From Sphaerolaimus hirsutus (Eukaryota > Nematoda > Chromadorea > Monhysterida > Sphaerolaimidae): 64,000 nt of DNA. Within the stretch, counting starts at the first letter, position 1. Each line of letters begins with the position of its first letter. Below the pieces are notes generated by a model. It made no database searches. It was not told the DNA's origin and worked only from the letters and a program-made list of their open reading frames with translations. Below are positions 1 through 11,700 of the stretch, piece after piece. The position numbers were made by a program, and so were the translations under genes. The DNA lies in NCBI GenBank assembly GCA_964036195.1, contig OZ038454.1:23608315-23672314 (forward strand), written 5' to 3'.

Positions 1-2444
1 GAAAAACTGATAGATCGATTGTGTGAGTTTTTCATATAAGTAAACTCCATCCATGACAGAGTTAAATTGCAAAGTTCAGGTGAAGCAGCTGAACCCATCA
101 CAATACCACAAGTTTGTTTAAATAAATTGTTGGCACAATCAACAAAGGTATTATCTAAAATTGAAATAAGAAGAGCAACACACCTGTCAGAATTAAAGAT
201 AAACTGATCGCTGGATACTAGTTGAGTGACAGATTTTAAATTTGCCTTATTGTTTTTAATTACTACCAGTTTGTCTCTTATTGTCAATTTGAAAAGGGCT
301 GAAATATTGTCTTTAATTGCATCTATCGGTAGAGCCGTATAAGCTTGTGAAAAATCTGAGGTTGCAATATGATATATATTGCTGAAGGTGCCTAGTTTTG
401 TCATGACGTCATTACTGTTCTGTACAATCCAATAACCATTGAGACCTCCATTAGAAGTAATTGAATTGTTGTAAAATTTAAAAAGTTTTTGCACAAGTTG
501 TAAAATTAAGTGTAAAAACCAAGAAAGGCCATTTAAAGAACTTTTCTTTGCTCCAGCTATAAAGCGAAATTTAATAGGATTCTTATGAAATTTAGGAATC
601 CCATACAATAAGGCAAATTTTCTATCGAATTTATCCAGCGGACAGTCGAAATCAATATGTAATTGATGATGCTGATCCAAAATCGATTCCATGACGTTTG
701 CATCTGAAGTGTGGAATGTATACGTTGAATTGCCCCAACGTGTACTCGGATGTTCTGTAGAAATGGAAAATTCAGTTAAAACCCTATTTATGTAAAAATT
801 TTTACAAATAAATGCATAAGTAGCCGATGCTTTGTCAATAGGGCAAATTACATAGGTATTATGTAATTTTTGTAAATCCAAATCACATTGATGAGTCCAT
901 TGTAAAGGTGATTGACGCAAATTGTCAAAACAAAAATATTTCATTTTACAATTGATTTTGTTTTCAGCTGAAAATTTAAAAAATTCCAAAGAATTCTCAC
1001 TGTCTTGCTGGTAGAGATTTTGTAAAATTTTGCCTAACAGTTCTAAATATTTTATTTTTGTGAGGTTAATATTTGGTTCCGGTGATATACGATATTTTGT
1101 TCCATAGCTGAAAAAAGTTTTTAGATAAGAATTTTGCACCACTTCCCAATCTCCAGTCAAGATGTGTCCAAAGGGTAAATAATTGAATTTAGAATTCAAA
1201 CAATCACATTTGGAATTGGAAATCAATTGTGCTTCGGAAATTGTTAAATTCCGAAGTATTTTATTGTAATTGAACATTTTTAGGGAGAGGGGTTTAGTAT
1301 AGCTAAAACGCAGTTGTAGCCGTTTTAACCAGTCTTTTTGTTTCATAGATAAATGTTTTGTGGTTTTTTGATTGGTAAAAACATTTAAAGAAATACATTC
1401 ATCTGAAATTGTCTCATATTTGCAGGAAAGGTTAATAGGTTTGACTGGTCTGGTATATTTACACACAAAATGTCTTCTTCTAGCTTCGGAAGCAAAAATT
1501 AAGCAATTTAAAATTCTTTTGTTTGAATTTGGTAAAAGAAGAAGATTTTTTGCTAAAACATAAATTTTTTCCAGCTGATTTTTCTTCACCGAACGAATAT
1601 AGAGAAAAACATGTCTTGGAGATGATAAGGCCCCAAAATGTTCTAGTGAAACCACATTGACTTTTGGATGATATTTTTCAGGGCGTTTCCGTGGAAAGCG
1701 AATAAAATTGTTGGTGAAAAAAGGTAGTTTTGTTTTAGGGTTTGAAGTAAAATCAAAAGAAGTTATGTCACCGATATATTTTATTTTGTGATTCAATCCA
1801 AAAGGATGTGCAGTAACCAAAAAGTTGATCCAAGCATGCTCTATTTCTGTAAACTCGCTCGTTTTTGTATTTTTGTCAGTATTATCAAAAACATGAATAA
1901 TCCGAACCGACAAAAGTGAAGGATCGCAAGTACCCTCCCTAAAGTGAGTATATAGCAAATTCGAACCTTTATTCCTTGTGATAGCTGCCAAGTGTTGTGT
2001 AAAGCGCTCCCGAAGTTGTTTTTTCGTCTCGCCAACGTACTGCAAACCGCACTGACAAGTAAGCAGATAACACACACCTTTTGTGAGGCAAGATAAATTG
2101 TCTGATGACACGTTGCAAACGAAATTTGTATGAGTGATAGAAGATGTAAAGTAGTTCGAAGTGTGTAAATGTGCACAGGTACGGCACCTGTCCCTGTTGC
2201 ACTTAGATTGTTTGGCGCCTTGGTATTTACAAACGCTAGTGGCTGAATCGTTCAGAAAATCGTAGCGCCAGGCATTTAAATTGCGATTATTATCAGCCCA
2301 ATAGTCACAAATCGGATCCGCGGACGAGTAAGTATAATAGTGTCGAGTATCACTATTAGCCACTGTCTCACGTAAATGCTGGCGAACGTCGGTTAAGCCG
2401 GACGCGCTAGCATGAGCCGAGATTGTGAAAGTTGTGTCTGTCAT
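1..2444 (-). CDS. Penelope-like retroelement protein with N-terminal GIY-YIG endonuclease and C-terminal reverse transcriptase (Naiad-like), cut by window edge
   Basis: The minus strand is open from the ATG at 2444 down to base 1, at least 814 codons with no stop; an in-frame stop lies upstream near 2537. Seen in order: a Cys-rich knuckle (C82, C87, C90, then His residues); a GIY-YIG nuclease with VCYLLTC near residue 124, QYVG near 137-140 and RERF near 147; a CDC motif at 413-415 followed by GHILTGD; then reverse-transcriptase motifs PIDKAS, PKFHKNP, motif A SDFSQAY (Asp near 697) and motif B GSAASPE (near 784). Motif C and the end lie outside the window. In canonical Penelope elements the endonuclease is C-terminal; an N-terminal one joined by a CxC linker is the hallmark of the Naiad/Chlamys clade. 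The enzyme would nick target DNA and reverse-transcribe its own RNA there. No in-frame UGA was seen, so there is no sign of the selenocysteine variant in this part. The intact frame suggests a young copy. Confidence 0.88.
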   Translation of the reverse strand, partial: MTDTTFTISAHASASGLTDVRQHLRETVANSDTRHYYTYSSADPICDYWADNNRNLNAWRYDFLNDSATSVCKYQGAKQSKCNRDRCRTCAHLHTSNYFTSSITHTNFVCNVSSDNLSCLTKGVCYLLTCQCGLQYVGETKKQLRERFTQHLAAITRNKGSNLLYTHFREGTCDPSLLSVRIIHVFDNTDKNTKTSEFTEIEHAWINFLVTAHPFGLNHKIKYIGDITSFDFTSNPKTKLPFFTNNFIRFPRKRPEKYHPKVNVVSLEHFGALSSPRHVFLYIRSVKKNQLEKIYVLAKNLLLLPNSNKRILNCLIFASEARRRHFVCKYTRPVKPINLSCKYETISDECISLNVFTNQKTTKHLSMKQKDWLKRLQLRFSYTKPLSLKMFNYNKILRNLTISEAQLISNSKCDCLNSKFNYLPFGHILTGDWEVVQNSYLKTFFSYGTKYRISPEPNINLTKIKYLELLGKILQNLYQQDSENSLEFFKFSAENKINCKMKYFCFDNLRQSPLQWTHQCDLDLQKLHNTYVICPIDKASATYAFICKNFYINRVLTEFSISTEHPSTRWGNSTYTFHTSDANVMESILDQHHQLHIDFDCPLDKFDRKFALLYGIPKFHKNPIKFRFIAGAKKSSLNGLSWFLHLILQLVQKLFKFYNNSITSNGGLNGYWIVQNSNDVMTKLGTFSNIYHIATSDFSQAYTALPIDAIKDNISALFKLTIRDKLVVIKNNKANLKSVTQLVSSDQFIFNSDRCVALLISILDNTFVDCANNLFKQTCGIVMGSAASPELCNLTLSWMEFTYMKNSHNRSISF

Positions 2445-2642
2445 GATTTCATAGAATAAGCGAAAAAGTGCCAACAAAGATGCCAACAATATCACGAAAT
2501 GAGAATACCAAGCTCGTGTCCAAGGAACCACTTCTAATCAACAACGCGTAAACCCGCATAAAAACAAGTTGAGATTAATCCTCAAAATAAATAACGTAAG
2601 TGAAAATCTAAGATAATCACTATCAAGTTGAAATCTGTACTG

Positions 2643-3020
2643 TCACTGCTTGGCGCCTGAAAAAAGTTTGTAATTAATGCGAGAAAGATTTCTTTGACTG
2701 CGCCTAATTTCTTGAACTTGTTCAGTCAAAGGAGAGACTTCCATATTTTCGGTAGCCAAAATAACACTTGAAACATTATCCGACTCACTGATAGCATCTG
2801 AATAAAGGGATTTTATTGGTGACGCTTTCTGAACCTTCCGGTAAACATTTTTGAAGCCACGGCCGTGGCGTGTAGGTTCATGATGAATTTGGGATGTTTG
2901 GGCGGAAAAACCGCTATTTTGTGCAAAAGAAAAATCACCTGCACTGGCCGCAGGTCCCGCGGAAGAACTTGCACCAGAAAAACCGGCGCCCGCAGCATTC
3001 TGTGTAAAATAAAATACCAC
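2643..3020 (-). CDS. Small ORF upstream of the Penelope-like element, unrecognised
   Basis: A 125-codon frame on the same strand as the Penelope-like element, about 200 bases upstream of its start codon. Its first 40 residues are rich in Gly, Ala, Ser and Phe; the rest is basic and Ser-rich. I recognise no domain. It could be an accessory ORF of the retroelement, an exon of an unrelated gene, or chance. A further open stretch of 84 codons (3040-3294) lies upstream on the same strand and is Lys-rich at its end. Confidence 0.25.
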   Translation of the reverse strand: MVFYFTQNAAGAGFSGASSSAGPAASAGDFSFAQNSGFSAQTSQIHHEPTRHGRGFKNVYRKVQKASPIKSLYSDAISESDNVSSVILATENMEVSPLTEQVQEIRRSQRNLSRINYKLFSGAKQ

Positions 3021-3299
3021 ACTCAGGGGAAAATATTTTTTAAAAAGTTTTTATTGAAAAAGTGATAAAAAGAAAAATAGTAAAAATAACTTTTTTCGCC
3101 ACTTTTTTCGCTTCTTTCTTTTTGTACCGAATTTGCGCAACTTGATGTTGGTAAATTGGTTCCGGGGGGTCTATATCACCATCGTCAATTCTGCGCCCCT
3201 TTTCAATCATGGCGGCCATACGGGTTTGGAATTCGCCCAAAAATAGCCAAGTCGGATCCTCGTCGCGTTTTGCGGGATCCTCGGATTTTATCATAATTT

Positions 3300-5043
3300 T
3301 GCTCGAAAAAGTTTTTGAAAAGAAAGAGGACTGTCTATGCTGCCCACGGGTGCTAGAACAGTCGGGTCGGTAATGCTGCCCACAGGTGCCTACCGACCCA
3401 GTGCAAAAATAAGCATCACAAATGGCTGGCCATAGCTGCCATTGTTAGTGACGCAAATAATAGTGTGTATAAACCTAAAAACAAACGTAACAACACACAG
3501 GAGGAAATACAATACATAATTGAAATACAAATCTCGTGATGTCTTCCGGGTGTTTGACACCGCCAGGAAAGACACCAAAAAGACTAAAAGCAAATTTCCA
3601 ACAAACTTCCAGACCAACGTTTACCCGTGGGTAACTTTTATACCCTCTCCAAATAAATGTTTGAGGAATTGGCAAAATTCCAAAAAAGTTGAAAAATCAA
3701 TTTGGTGGAGGTACCTCGGAGTACCTGTCAGCGTTTTCGGGAAAAAATAAAACGTGCCAAATTGCTCAAAATTTGTCTGGACTACCACACCCGTCAAAAA
3801 AGTCCTCCAACCTTGTCACTGCCCCATCTGCGTTCAGGTGTCACTTTGCTGCCGATTTTCATACGTTTGGCACCGTTCGCGTTGAATTGACCGTTGTTCG
3901 GCATGGCGCAAGGCGATTACGATCTGAATACTGTTATTTTACACCAGATGGTCGCGGTGAATATAAATAATGAGTAAACTGACTTGCAGTTTGTCAAAGC
4001 GCGACAGAATACTGAGCGACAGTTTTCACGTTCAACTTTTTTATTTTTATTTTATTTACGGCGAAAAAACAGAATTGGATACAATGCTAAATATCACGAC
4101 TGCGAAATGGGTTTTTAAAAAAATGGGTTTTTAAAAAAAATGTCTCAAGGCCAGTAAAAAATCATGGCCAGGCTCTGTTCGGAATTATTTTAATTGATAT
4201 TTGACATGACATTTTGACACTTTTCTTTACACTTTACAGGTTGCGGGACCGCCCCCCGATTTGAATTGTGTTTTACTGGCTTATGCTTAGTGTTGAGAAC
4301 AAAAAATTGAAAAACCTAAAATGACATTGCAAGCATGAATTGTAGGCTAGACTTTCTGGGGTAGGAGTCCCCTATTTTTGAAACTTGTGGGAATCAAAAA
4401 TATGGGATAAGTATAAAAAATGTCGTGAGTAAATTAAAATTTAAAATACTTTGTTTGCGTATATTTTGAAAAAAGTTTGGTACTTTAAATAAACCTGTGT
4501 TATAAATCCCTTTAACAATGGTCCCTGGGGATCCCCGTATCCAATTATTACCTTTTCTGTCAAGTATATTAGCCCTGTTTGGAACGGCCTATTTTCTGAT
4601 CGTTCGGGTATTGGTTGATGCGTATACTTTCATCATTATTCACATAGATTGTATTTGTCAACGATTGTGCCGCGGCTGCGGGTGCAGCGGTCACTTCATA
4701 TTGGTCAATAAATGTTTAAATTATTGATGGTGAGAATGAAACTTTAGTCACACTTGGATACTTATGTTTACTTTGATAAATATGAACCAAAAAACTCCTT
4801 ACTTACGAGCCCTTGTATTTATGCACTATTTATTCAGCGAAGCAATTTAATTTGATGAATTTTGGAGACAATTGCGGACACAATTTTCATCTATTCGGAT
4901 TGGCGGATTTCGTATAACATCTTGATGACCCAATCCCGACATAAATACTATTTATCTGCTCTGCCATTTGCATCTAGTGCAAAGTATAGTAAAAAAGTCC
5001 ACCACTATGCTTCCAACAGAAATCTAGAGAAAGTTATTTTGAG
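3300..5043. other. No gene seen; AT-rich intergenic sequence
   Basis: Only short chance frames occur here. Near 3340-3400 a short motif (ctgcccac..ggtgc) is repeated twice. No transposon ends could be matched in this stretch. Confidence 0.5.
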
Positions 5044-5419
5044 AACCGTATTTCCTCGAAATACCCCCCGGGGGTTAAACGACTGGCGGGTATTTGGGGG
5101 GGGGCTTATTATTTCGCCATGAATTTTTTTGAAATCCCAGTACTAAAATGTTGTTTGTAACGTACGCTGACGTCGAACAATGCAACAAAAAGCACCATAT
5201 TTAAGAGTATAGACTTACATAGGTATGTGGATGGTGTAAAAAATATTCTAACGTAACAAAGTCATTGTTTTTAACGTATGTTCTGCATCGTCCGGATCAC
5301 AAACAGTAGCTTTTGTCATGTACGTTATGTTTACAGTCAATGTGGGGGGGTATTTCGAGGGGGAGGGCTAATAAATTCAAAGTGTCCATTTTGAGGGGGG
5401 TATTTCGAGAAATACGGTA
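5044..5419. mobile_element. Non-autonomous TIR element, 'accgtattt-cctcgaa' family (family C)
   Basis: The ends are inverted repeats: accgtatttcctcgaaatac on the left and its near complement (tatttcgagaaatacggta) on the right. Next to each end are C-runs or G-runs with TATTTCGAGG or TTATTATTTCG motifs. At least eight copies of this family occur in the window, several inside introns. No coding capacity was seen, so it is MITE-like. The superfamily is not determined. Confidence 0.7.
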
Positions 5420-6118
5420 ATTACATATCACTTCATAAAATTACTCAAACAGGAGGTGTAATAAAATAGGAAGTATTAATAGGTATTAAGTATAAGTATT
5501 AATAGCATCACTAAAAAAATCTCCCAATGCTCAATATTCAAGGTATAAAAAATAGCACAGATCATTAAAACTAGATGTTTAAAAAATAGTTTCACTTTAA
5601 AGCATAAAAATTTTTGACTGCACCCATTCCAAACTAAATACTATTTAGGGCTATGCTTATCAGCACAAAAGCAGGAAATCAGAAACCAGCGTAAACATGA
5701 CATGTTTTGACGTGAAATGTCTGTATACAACTAGTGATGTTAAGGGCACCGGGAGATATGGTACCGCACCGGGCACCGCACCGGTACCTCTGTAATGTAT
5801 CCAGTCATGGGTATATTGGGTAAATGTATCGACGTATTTGTGTACCATTTATCGATCAATTTATCTAGTATTTGCAGCAATTCAAGGTGTCTTAAAATTG
5901 TTTATTCAGTTATCATAACCAATGGTATGTTACAGTAATGTAAAATATGGGACAAACCGAATGAGATGTGAATCATGAGGTTTGATCGGCGATGTCGCAT
6001 TGTGTTTGCCTGCACCCGTGCGAGATGTCTGAGATTTGTGATATTATAACAACATTTTACCTAAATATGATTCTTAGGTAGCGAGGGTTTTTCTAAATGC
6101 TATACTTGTGATAACAGA

Positions 6119-6811
6119 GGCCAGTTCCGCAAGTAGACAAGTTAAGAGTTAAAAGTTAAGAGTTGAGTTAAAGGTTAAAAGTTGAGTCAAAAGTTGAGTT
6201 AAAAGTTAAGAGTTGAGTTAAAGGTTAAAAGTTGAGTCAAAAGTTGAGTTAAAAGTTAAGAGTTGAGTTAAAGGTTAAAAGTTGAGTCAAAAGTTGAGTT
6301 AAAAGTTAAGAGTTGAGTTAAAGGTTAAAAAATGAGTTAAAAGTTGATTTAAAAGACAAATGGGTCATTCGTTGCAGAAGCGCGATACGCTGATCTTCAA
6401 TCATATTTTGTCCCCGCACGGCCATTTCGAAACAACGTTCGGCGATTTTTTCTTTTTTTAGCGATAATTTTTTTGGATACGTTATTTTCAAATGACGTGC
6501 ATACAACATTGGCACCATGCCAGCGAACAGCCGTATCGATACCAATTTCATATTTTTATTTTTTTATATTTTTTTACCTTCATTTTCCACTTGTCTCTTA
6601 ACTCTTAACTCAACTCTTAACTCAACTTTTAACTCTTAACTCAACTTTTAACCTTTAACTCAACTCTTAACCTTTAACTCAACTTTTAACTTTTCTCTTA
6701 AATTTTAACTTTTCTCTTAAACTTTAACTTTTCTCTTAACTCGCCATTTGTCTTTTTACTCAACTCTTAACTTTTAACTCTTAACTTGTCCACTTGCGGA
6801 ACCGGCACCAG
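6119..6811. mobile_element. Long intergenic member of introner family A
   Basis: The left end GGCCAGTTCCGCAAGTAGAC and the right end GTCCACTTGCGGAACCGGCA(CCAG) are inverted copies of the family A terminus that also bounds introns at 14579-14798, 14915-15133 and 32524-33000. Subterminal arrays of TTAAGAGTT/AACTCTTAA repeats follow both ends. The centre (6318-6551, minus) has a 77-codon frame rich in Lys, Arg and Glu with no recognised domain. It may be captured sequence or a relic of an autonomous relative. Confidence 0.75.
6147..6330. repeat. Tandem repeat, 50-bp period
   Basis: About three and a half copies of a 50-base unit built from gagttaaa/ggttaaaag words, forming the left subterminal region of the 6119-6811 element. 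The right arm carries the diverged complement. Confidence 0.85.
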
Positions 6812-7044
6812 GTGTGATGCATAACTTTTCTATTGAATTTTCCGCAATAATGATGATTCTAGCCTATGTACCTGTCTGGTATTGTTATCTACCTATTTGT
6901 CTGGGTGAACCGTTTAAAATGGTGCTGTGATCTAGCTTTGGGAGCGGTCAATTGTGAGTGGAAAAAGTGATTCAAGTGACAAAAAGTAGCTACCGTATAC
7001 TAAGTGTTCAGCTGTGTGATACTGGACAAAAGTTGTGAAATATT

Positions 7045-7877
7045 CAGAGTTGTTCAAATACTGGTATTTTTGGAAAACGTAAACGTAAACGTAAATACCT
7101 TTTCCAAATCTAAAGTATAAATACTAAAACGTAAGGTATTTTTAAAATACCAAGGAATACGTAAAAAAAAACGTAAACGTAAAAATTTCAAGAAGTGCCC
7201 CATATGAGCAGAGCTTCTGAAAAAACATTTGTTGTGACATTTTCAACAATGTATACATAATTTCCATCCATATTTTTCACTTACATTCAAAGCAAACAAA
7301 AAATCTTATTTAAATTTTTGTCTATTTGTTTACGAATGTTGGTGCTGATGGCCTCGCAGTTTAGCACATGGATTAGCACAATTCTTCATCAAAAATTCCA
7401 TTACTGCAAAACTTCAGCAGGATATGAATAAAACAAAACAGTGAATGATTGTAAAATCCACAACACAAATGTGTACACACATTCCACTTTTCTGCTTGTA
7501 TTTATAGGTAACACATTCCTAGACACTGTTCATATTCCAAAATTGACACATTGAATACATTTACAATTGATTGATTGCACTTATTTACAATATTTTCGCT
7601 GTCAAAAAGACAATTACACAACATAATTGGCATTATTTAGGTCCAGTGGTATAACTATTCACACAAAATCAATGTGACTGCGGTAATAGAGCACATTTCA
7701 CAGACGCGTGGTTTCGTGTAGCTGAATTTTTACGTTTTCTCTGGTACCCAGGTAATTGTGCCAGGAAAACGTAACAAAACGTAATGGTATTTTTGGAAAA
7801 CGTAAACGTAAACGTAAGTATAAATACCCGAATAACCGGGTATTTCGGGTAAACGTAAATACGTTTTTCCAACTCTG
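7045..7877. mobile_element. hAT-type MITE with 8-bp target duplication
   Basis: The element begins CAGAGTTGTTCAAATAC and ends CCAACTCTG, the hAT-like terminal CAGAGTTG. It is flanked by a perfect 8-bp duplication GAAATATT at 7037-7044 and 7878-7885. Subterminal sequence is dominated by the repeated word CGTAAA on both sides. At 833 bp with no transposase it is non-autonomous. A second copy of the family is at 18858-19898. Confidence 0.92.
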
Positions 7878-8354
7878 GAAATATTTACCATGTCCCATAG
7901 CTAGAGTAGGTGCCCTATTCTCTAGTTTATAGAGATTGCAGTTTGAATAAAGTTTCTAATTCGACAACTTGATCACTTGCCGAAGTCGACAGCATTGCTG
8001 GAAAATTTCGTTTACCTCTGCCGTTCCTTAGAAAGGGCACCTGACACCGTAAAAAAAGTCACCACACCTGCACTGGTGCCATTCCAAAAAATGGCACTGC
8101 CACGGAGTGGCACTGGCGTTGCATTCTAGCACAGTACATTTGATGGTGTCTTTCCAAAACAGACTCAAAACAGAGGGGAATTGACGTTTTATCGATATGT
8201 GAATAAGCACGTGCTGTGGACAAAAATGTTGCAGTCCATGAACACTTTGCAGGGTCCTTTCCCAGTGCGCTTCACTTTTTCCCTGATGCTAACACCTAAA
8301 GACACCTTTGAAAAAGCACACCGCATCACAGCTGTAAATGCGTATTTACTTTTA

Positions 8355-8536
8355 CTTTATGCTTTCTGTACTCAGTGGGGGGGGGGGGTAAAACAAAATA
8401 CTTTACACATATGTATACTTTGAACAAAGTTACTTTGACAAATGACTTTATGCTTTCTGTACTCGGTGGGGGGGGGGGAGAGTAAAACAAAATACTTTAC
8501 ACATACGTATACTTTGAACAAAGTGACTTTGACCAA
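8355..8536 (+). repeat. Direct duplication of about 91 bp
   Basis: Two adjacent near-identical units, each starting actttatgctttctgtact, then a run of 9-12 G and aaaacaaaatactttacaca. They differ by a few substitutions. Confidence 0.85.
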
Positions 8537-8793
8537 CTCTGCACCGCATGGCACCTCTGCTATTCTGAAAAAATGGCACCGGCACCAACATAACACCTCC
8601 GAAAATTACAATGCTACCGCATCAGCACACCGGCACCTTTGCTTTACATCACTATATAACACTACACATTACATCACTATTTCTTTACAACTCCTCTGTA
8701 AATAAATGAAGTATTTTATCATCACAAGCGTACAGGACGTGATTGTAACCGCCGCAGACATTCGGTCATTTTCTCAACTAAAACTTTTCGAAA

Positions 8794-11700
8794 ATGAAAG
8801 TTCAAGTTCATGCGCTAACATTTTTGTGTCTTCTGTCTTACGTCGTTTGCTCTGCCAGGTGGAAAAGAGGTAAAATTTTTCTATAAATTGTCATTTTCTT
8901 ATTATTTGTTGCACATGAATGTAATGGTTTAATGTACAATGTTATTAGCCGACCGTAGAAACAATCGGACATTTTCGCCCATAAACATCAAAATTTCTGT
9001 GGGGGTGTTTTTTTTTCGTTCCGACAGAAACTAACAGAAAATATCGGAAAGGTTTCTGCGGCATAAAGCCGGAATTAGAGCTCAGCGTCGATTCGACGTG
9101 AAATGACGACGTAAAATGACGTCGTTAAGGCGCTCCACACGGTGGTTGACGCTACTTTTTAGAAGTCGATTGAGTCAACTCAGAGTCAACTGTTTTAAGT
9201 ATAACTAGGTATTTTTTATTTTTTACCTGTGTTGATTAAGAAATATTGAGAAGTCGATTAATGTAGAATGAAAGAAGGGGATTTTTTTGGATACATATTG
9301 TAAATGGCTCAGAGTCAATTTAATTTTTGACCAGTTGACTCTGAGTTGACGCTAATTTTGGCGTCAACTAGCGGTGTGGGGCCAAAATTAATTACATGAG
9401 TGTGGATCATGCTACGGGTCTACAATTTTCTAAGGATAATATATGAATCAACCTTAATCGTGTCCAATACTGAGTGTTATCAGCCACAACTAGAGCGAAT
9501 TGAAAAATTCTTGTAATCATTGACGTGAAATGTAAAATTTGTTCCCTGACGTAAAATGATGACGTAAAATGATAAAAATTGAATTTTTCAATTCGCTCTA
9601 GTTGTGGCTGATAACATTCAGTATTGGACACGATTAAGGTATTGATTCATATATTATCCTTAGAAAATTGTAGACCCGTAGCATGATCCACACTCGTGTA
9701 ATTTATTTTACGACGTCATTTTACGTCGTCATTTCACTTCGAATCGACGCTGAGCTCTAATTCCGGCTTAAGGAGCTTTTAGAAGTCAATCTGCACGTGC
9801 AGATTGGAAAAGCCCCTCACCCAACACAAAAAAATAGGAAATTCAGTTTCTGCTTGTCTCTCATAAAATAAATAGGTAGGTAATGTGGAATAACCTCCCC
9901 CTCGAATAACTCCCCCCAGTCAAAAAAGTTTGACGAAAAATTTTTCCCCCAGGTGACTTATTCGAGGATAAAGTTATGTACAGTAAAAAATCATGTAAAA
10001 TACGTTTACCGCAGCCGATTCCTACATTCGGGATTTACAAGTGGCTGAGTATCTGGTGAACGGCTTCCGCTTGACTTGGGATCACCCCGACCTATCAAAT
10101 AAGTTGCATTCAATTGATTTTGTTCAAGTGTTGAATACGTTACTATTTGTTTGGAAGGATCGATGATTTTGAGAAAATACTTGTATTTAAATTTAATCTA
10201 TGAAAATCTCGCAGAATATAAATTATAAAAATATACTTATTATTTAAAATATAATTAAATCTATGATGAAGGTCAGAGGAAAAATTAGTGAATATAAATG
10301 CTATGTGAAAGAATGGCATGTGTTTTTATAATAATGGTGCAATCCTTACGTTCCTGATTTCTGAACACCTGCCCTCGACATAAATACAAGAAATTCATTT
10401 AACATTTTATTTCAAAAATTTCAATTACCAAAAACAATCACTTCATTTAGTGGCCTCGCACAGCCTAGCTTAGCTCATTTCCCCACTACTAATCACTTTG
10501 GCACAAAAATGCGCACTTTTGCAGATGTGCACTTCTCGGTGCGTTATCGTCTCTACAATGACCAGGGGCCGCTGGTGCAGACGCCCCGGTGGGGCTACGC
10601 GGATTCGCCTACAAATACAGTCTATCTGACAGGTGCAGCCGACCGCATTGCTGCATTTTGGTGGTTTTGGGTGGTTGGGTGGGGCGGCACCTACTACCGT
10701 ATTTACTTGACTAATTCACCTCGATCAATTTTTCCCTTGAAAATCCCCCCCCCCCTGTTAGACGCGTGCGGATAAAATTATCCCCCCTCACCGATGTAAA
10801 AAATACTGCCCATATTTTTATCAACAATTCATGAATAACTTTGTTATCTCATGAAATCAATTGATAGAAACATGCTTGAAAATTTTGATGAAAATATTAT
10901 AAAATGAAAAATCCCTTGAATAATCTCCCCTTGAATAATCCCCCTCAACCCTTGAATAATCTCCCCAACCCTCGAAGAGTCTCCCGTCAAAAAGTGTGAC
11001 GAAAAATAATTCAATGGGGGGAATATATTCGAATAACTACGGTAGTTGAATGCTGGGGCGGGGCCTATGAGCCATGAGGGCCGTCGGCTTTCCTCGGCGA
11101 AAATTATAGGTGAAGTGTAAAATAAAAAGTCACCGAAACTGCAAGTTTTTCATTCAAATTTCACGTTTTAAATTCAAGAATTTTTACAATCAAGAGATGC
11201 CATCGAACAAAAAAAAACATACTGAAAAACAACCCAGCCACCCCCAACAACCCCCCCACCCCCTTGGCAATGCGGTCGTTTGCGACCTAGCACTGACTGC
11301 GTCTGCGCGGCACCTACGAGATGCAGGCGCGCGCCGTGTCCGCCAAGGGCGACGGGTCGGCGCTGGGCGACTGGTCGGCGCCCCTGCTGGCCACCGTGCG
11401 CGACCCCAGCGTGCCCCCCGTGCATCTACCTCAGCCGGTGGCACATTCTACTGGGGGATAAGTGTGAGGTCAAGTGATAAGTGACAGGTAAATTTTGAAT
11501 GAATGTGAGTATAAAAATATGTATGGAGTTTTGTCTGTAATTGTGCAGCAACTTGACTTGTCACTTACACTTGACTTTCACTTGTTCCCTTGCGGAATTT
11601 GCCTCTGGTCAACTTCTCAGCGCATGTCTATGGGCCCGATTCCATATTCGTCGATTGGAATTACAACGCGTCTGCGGCTGGCGTCAGGGCTAGTGGTCAG

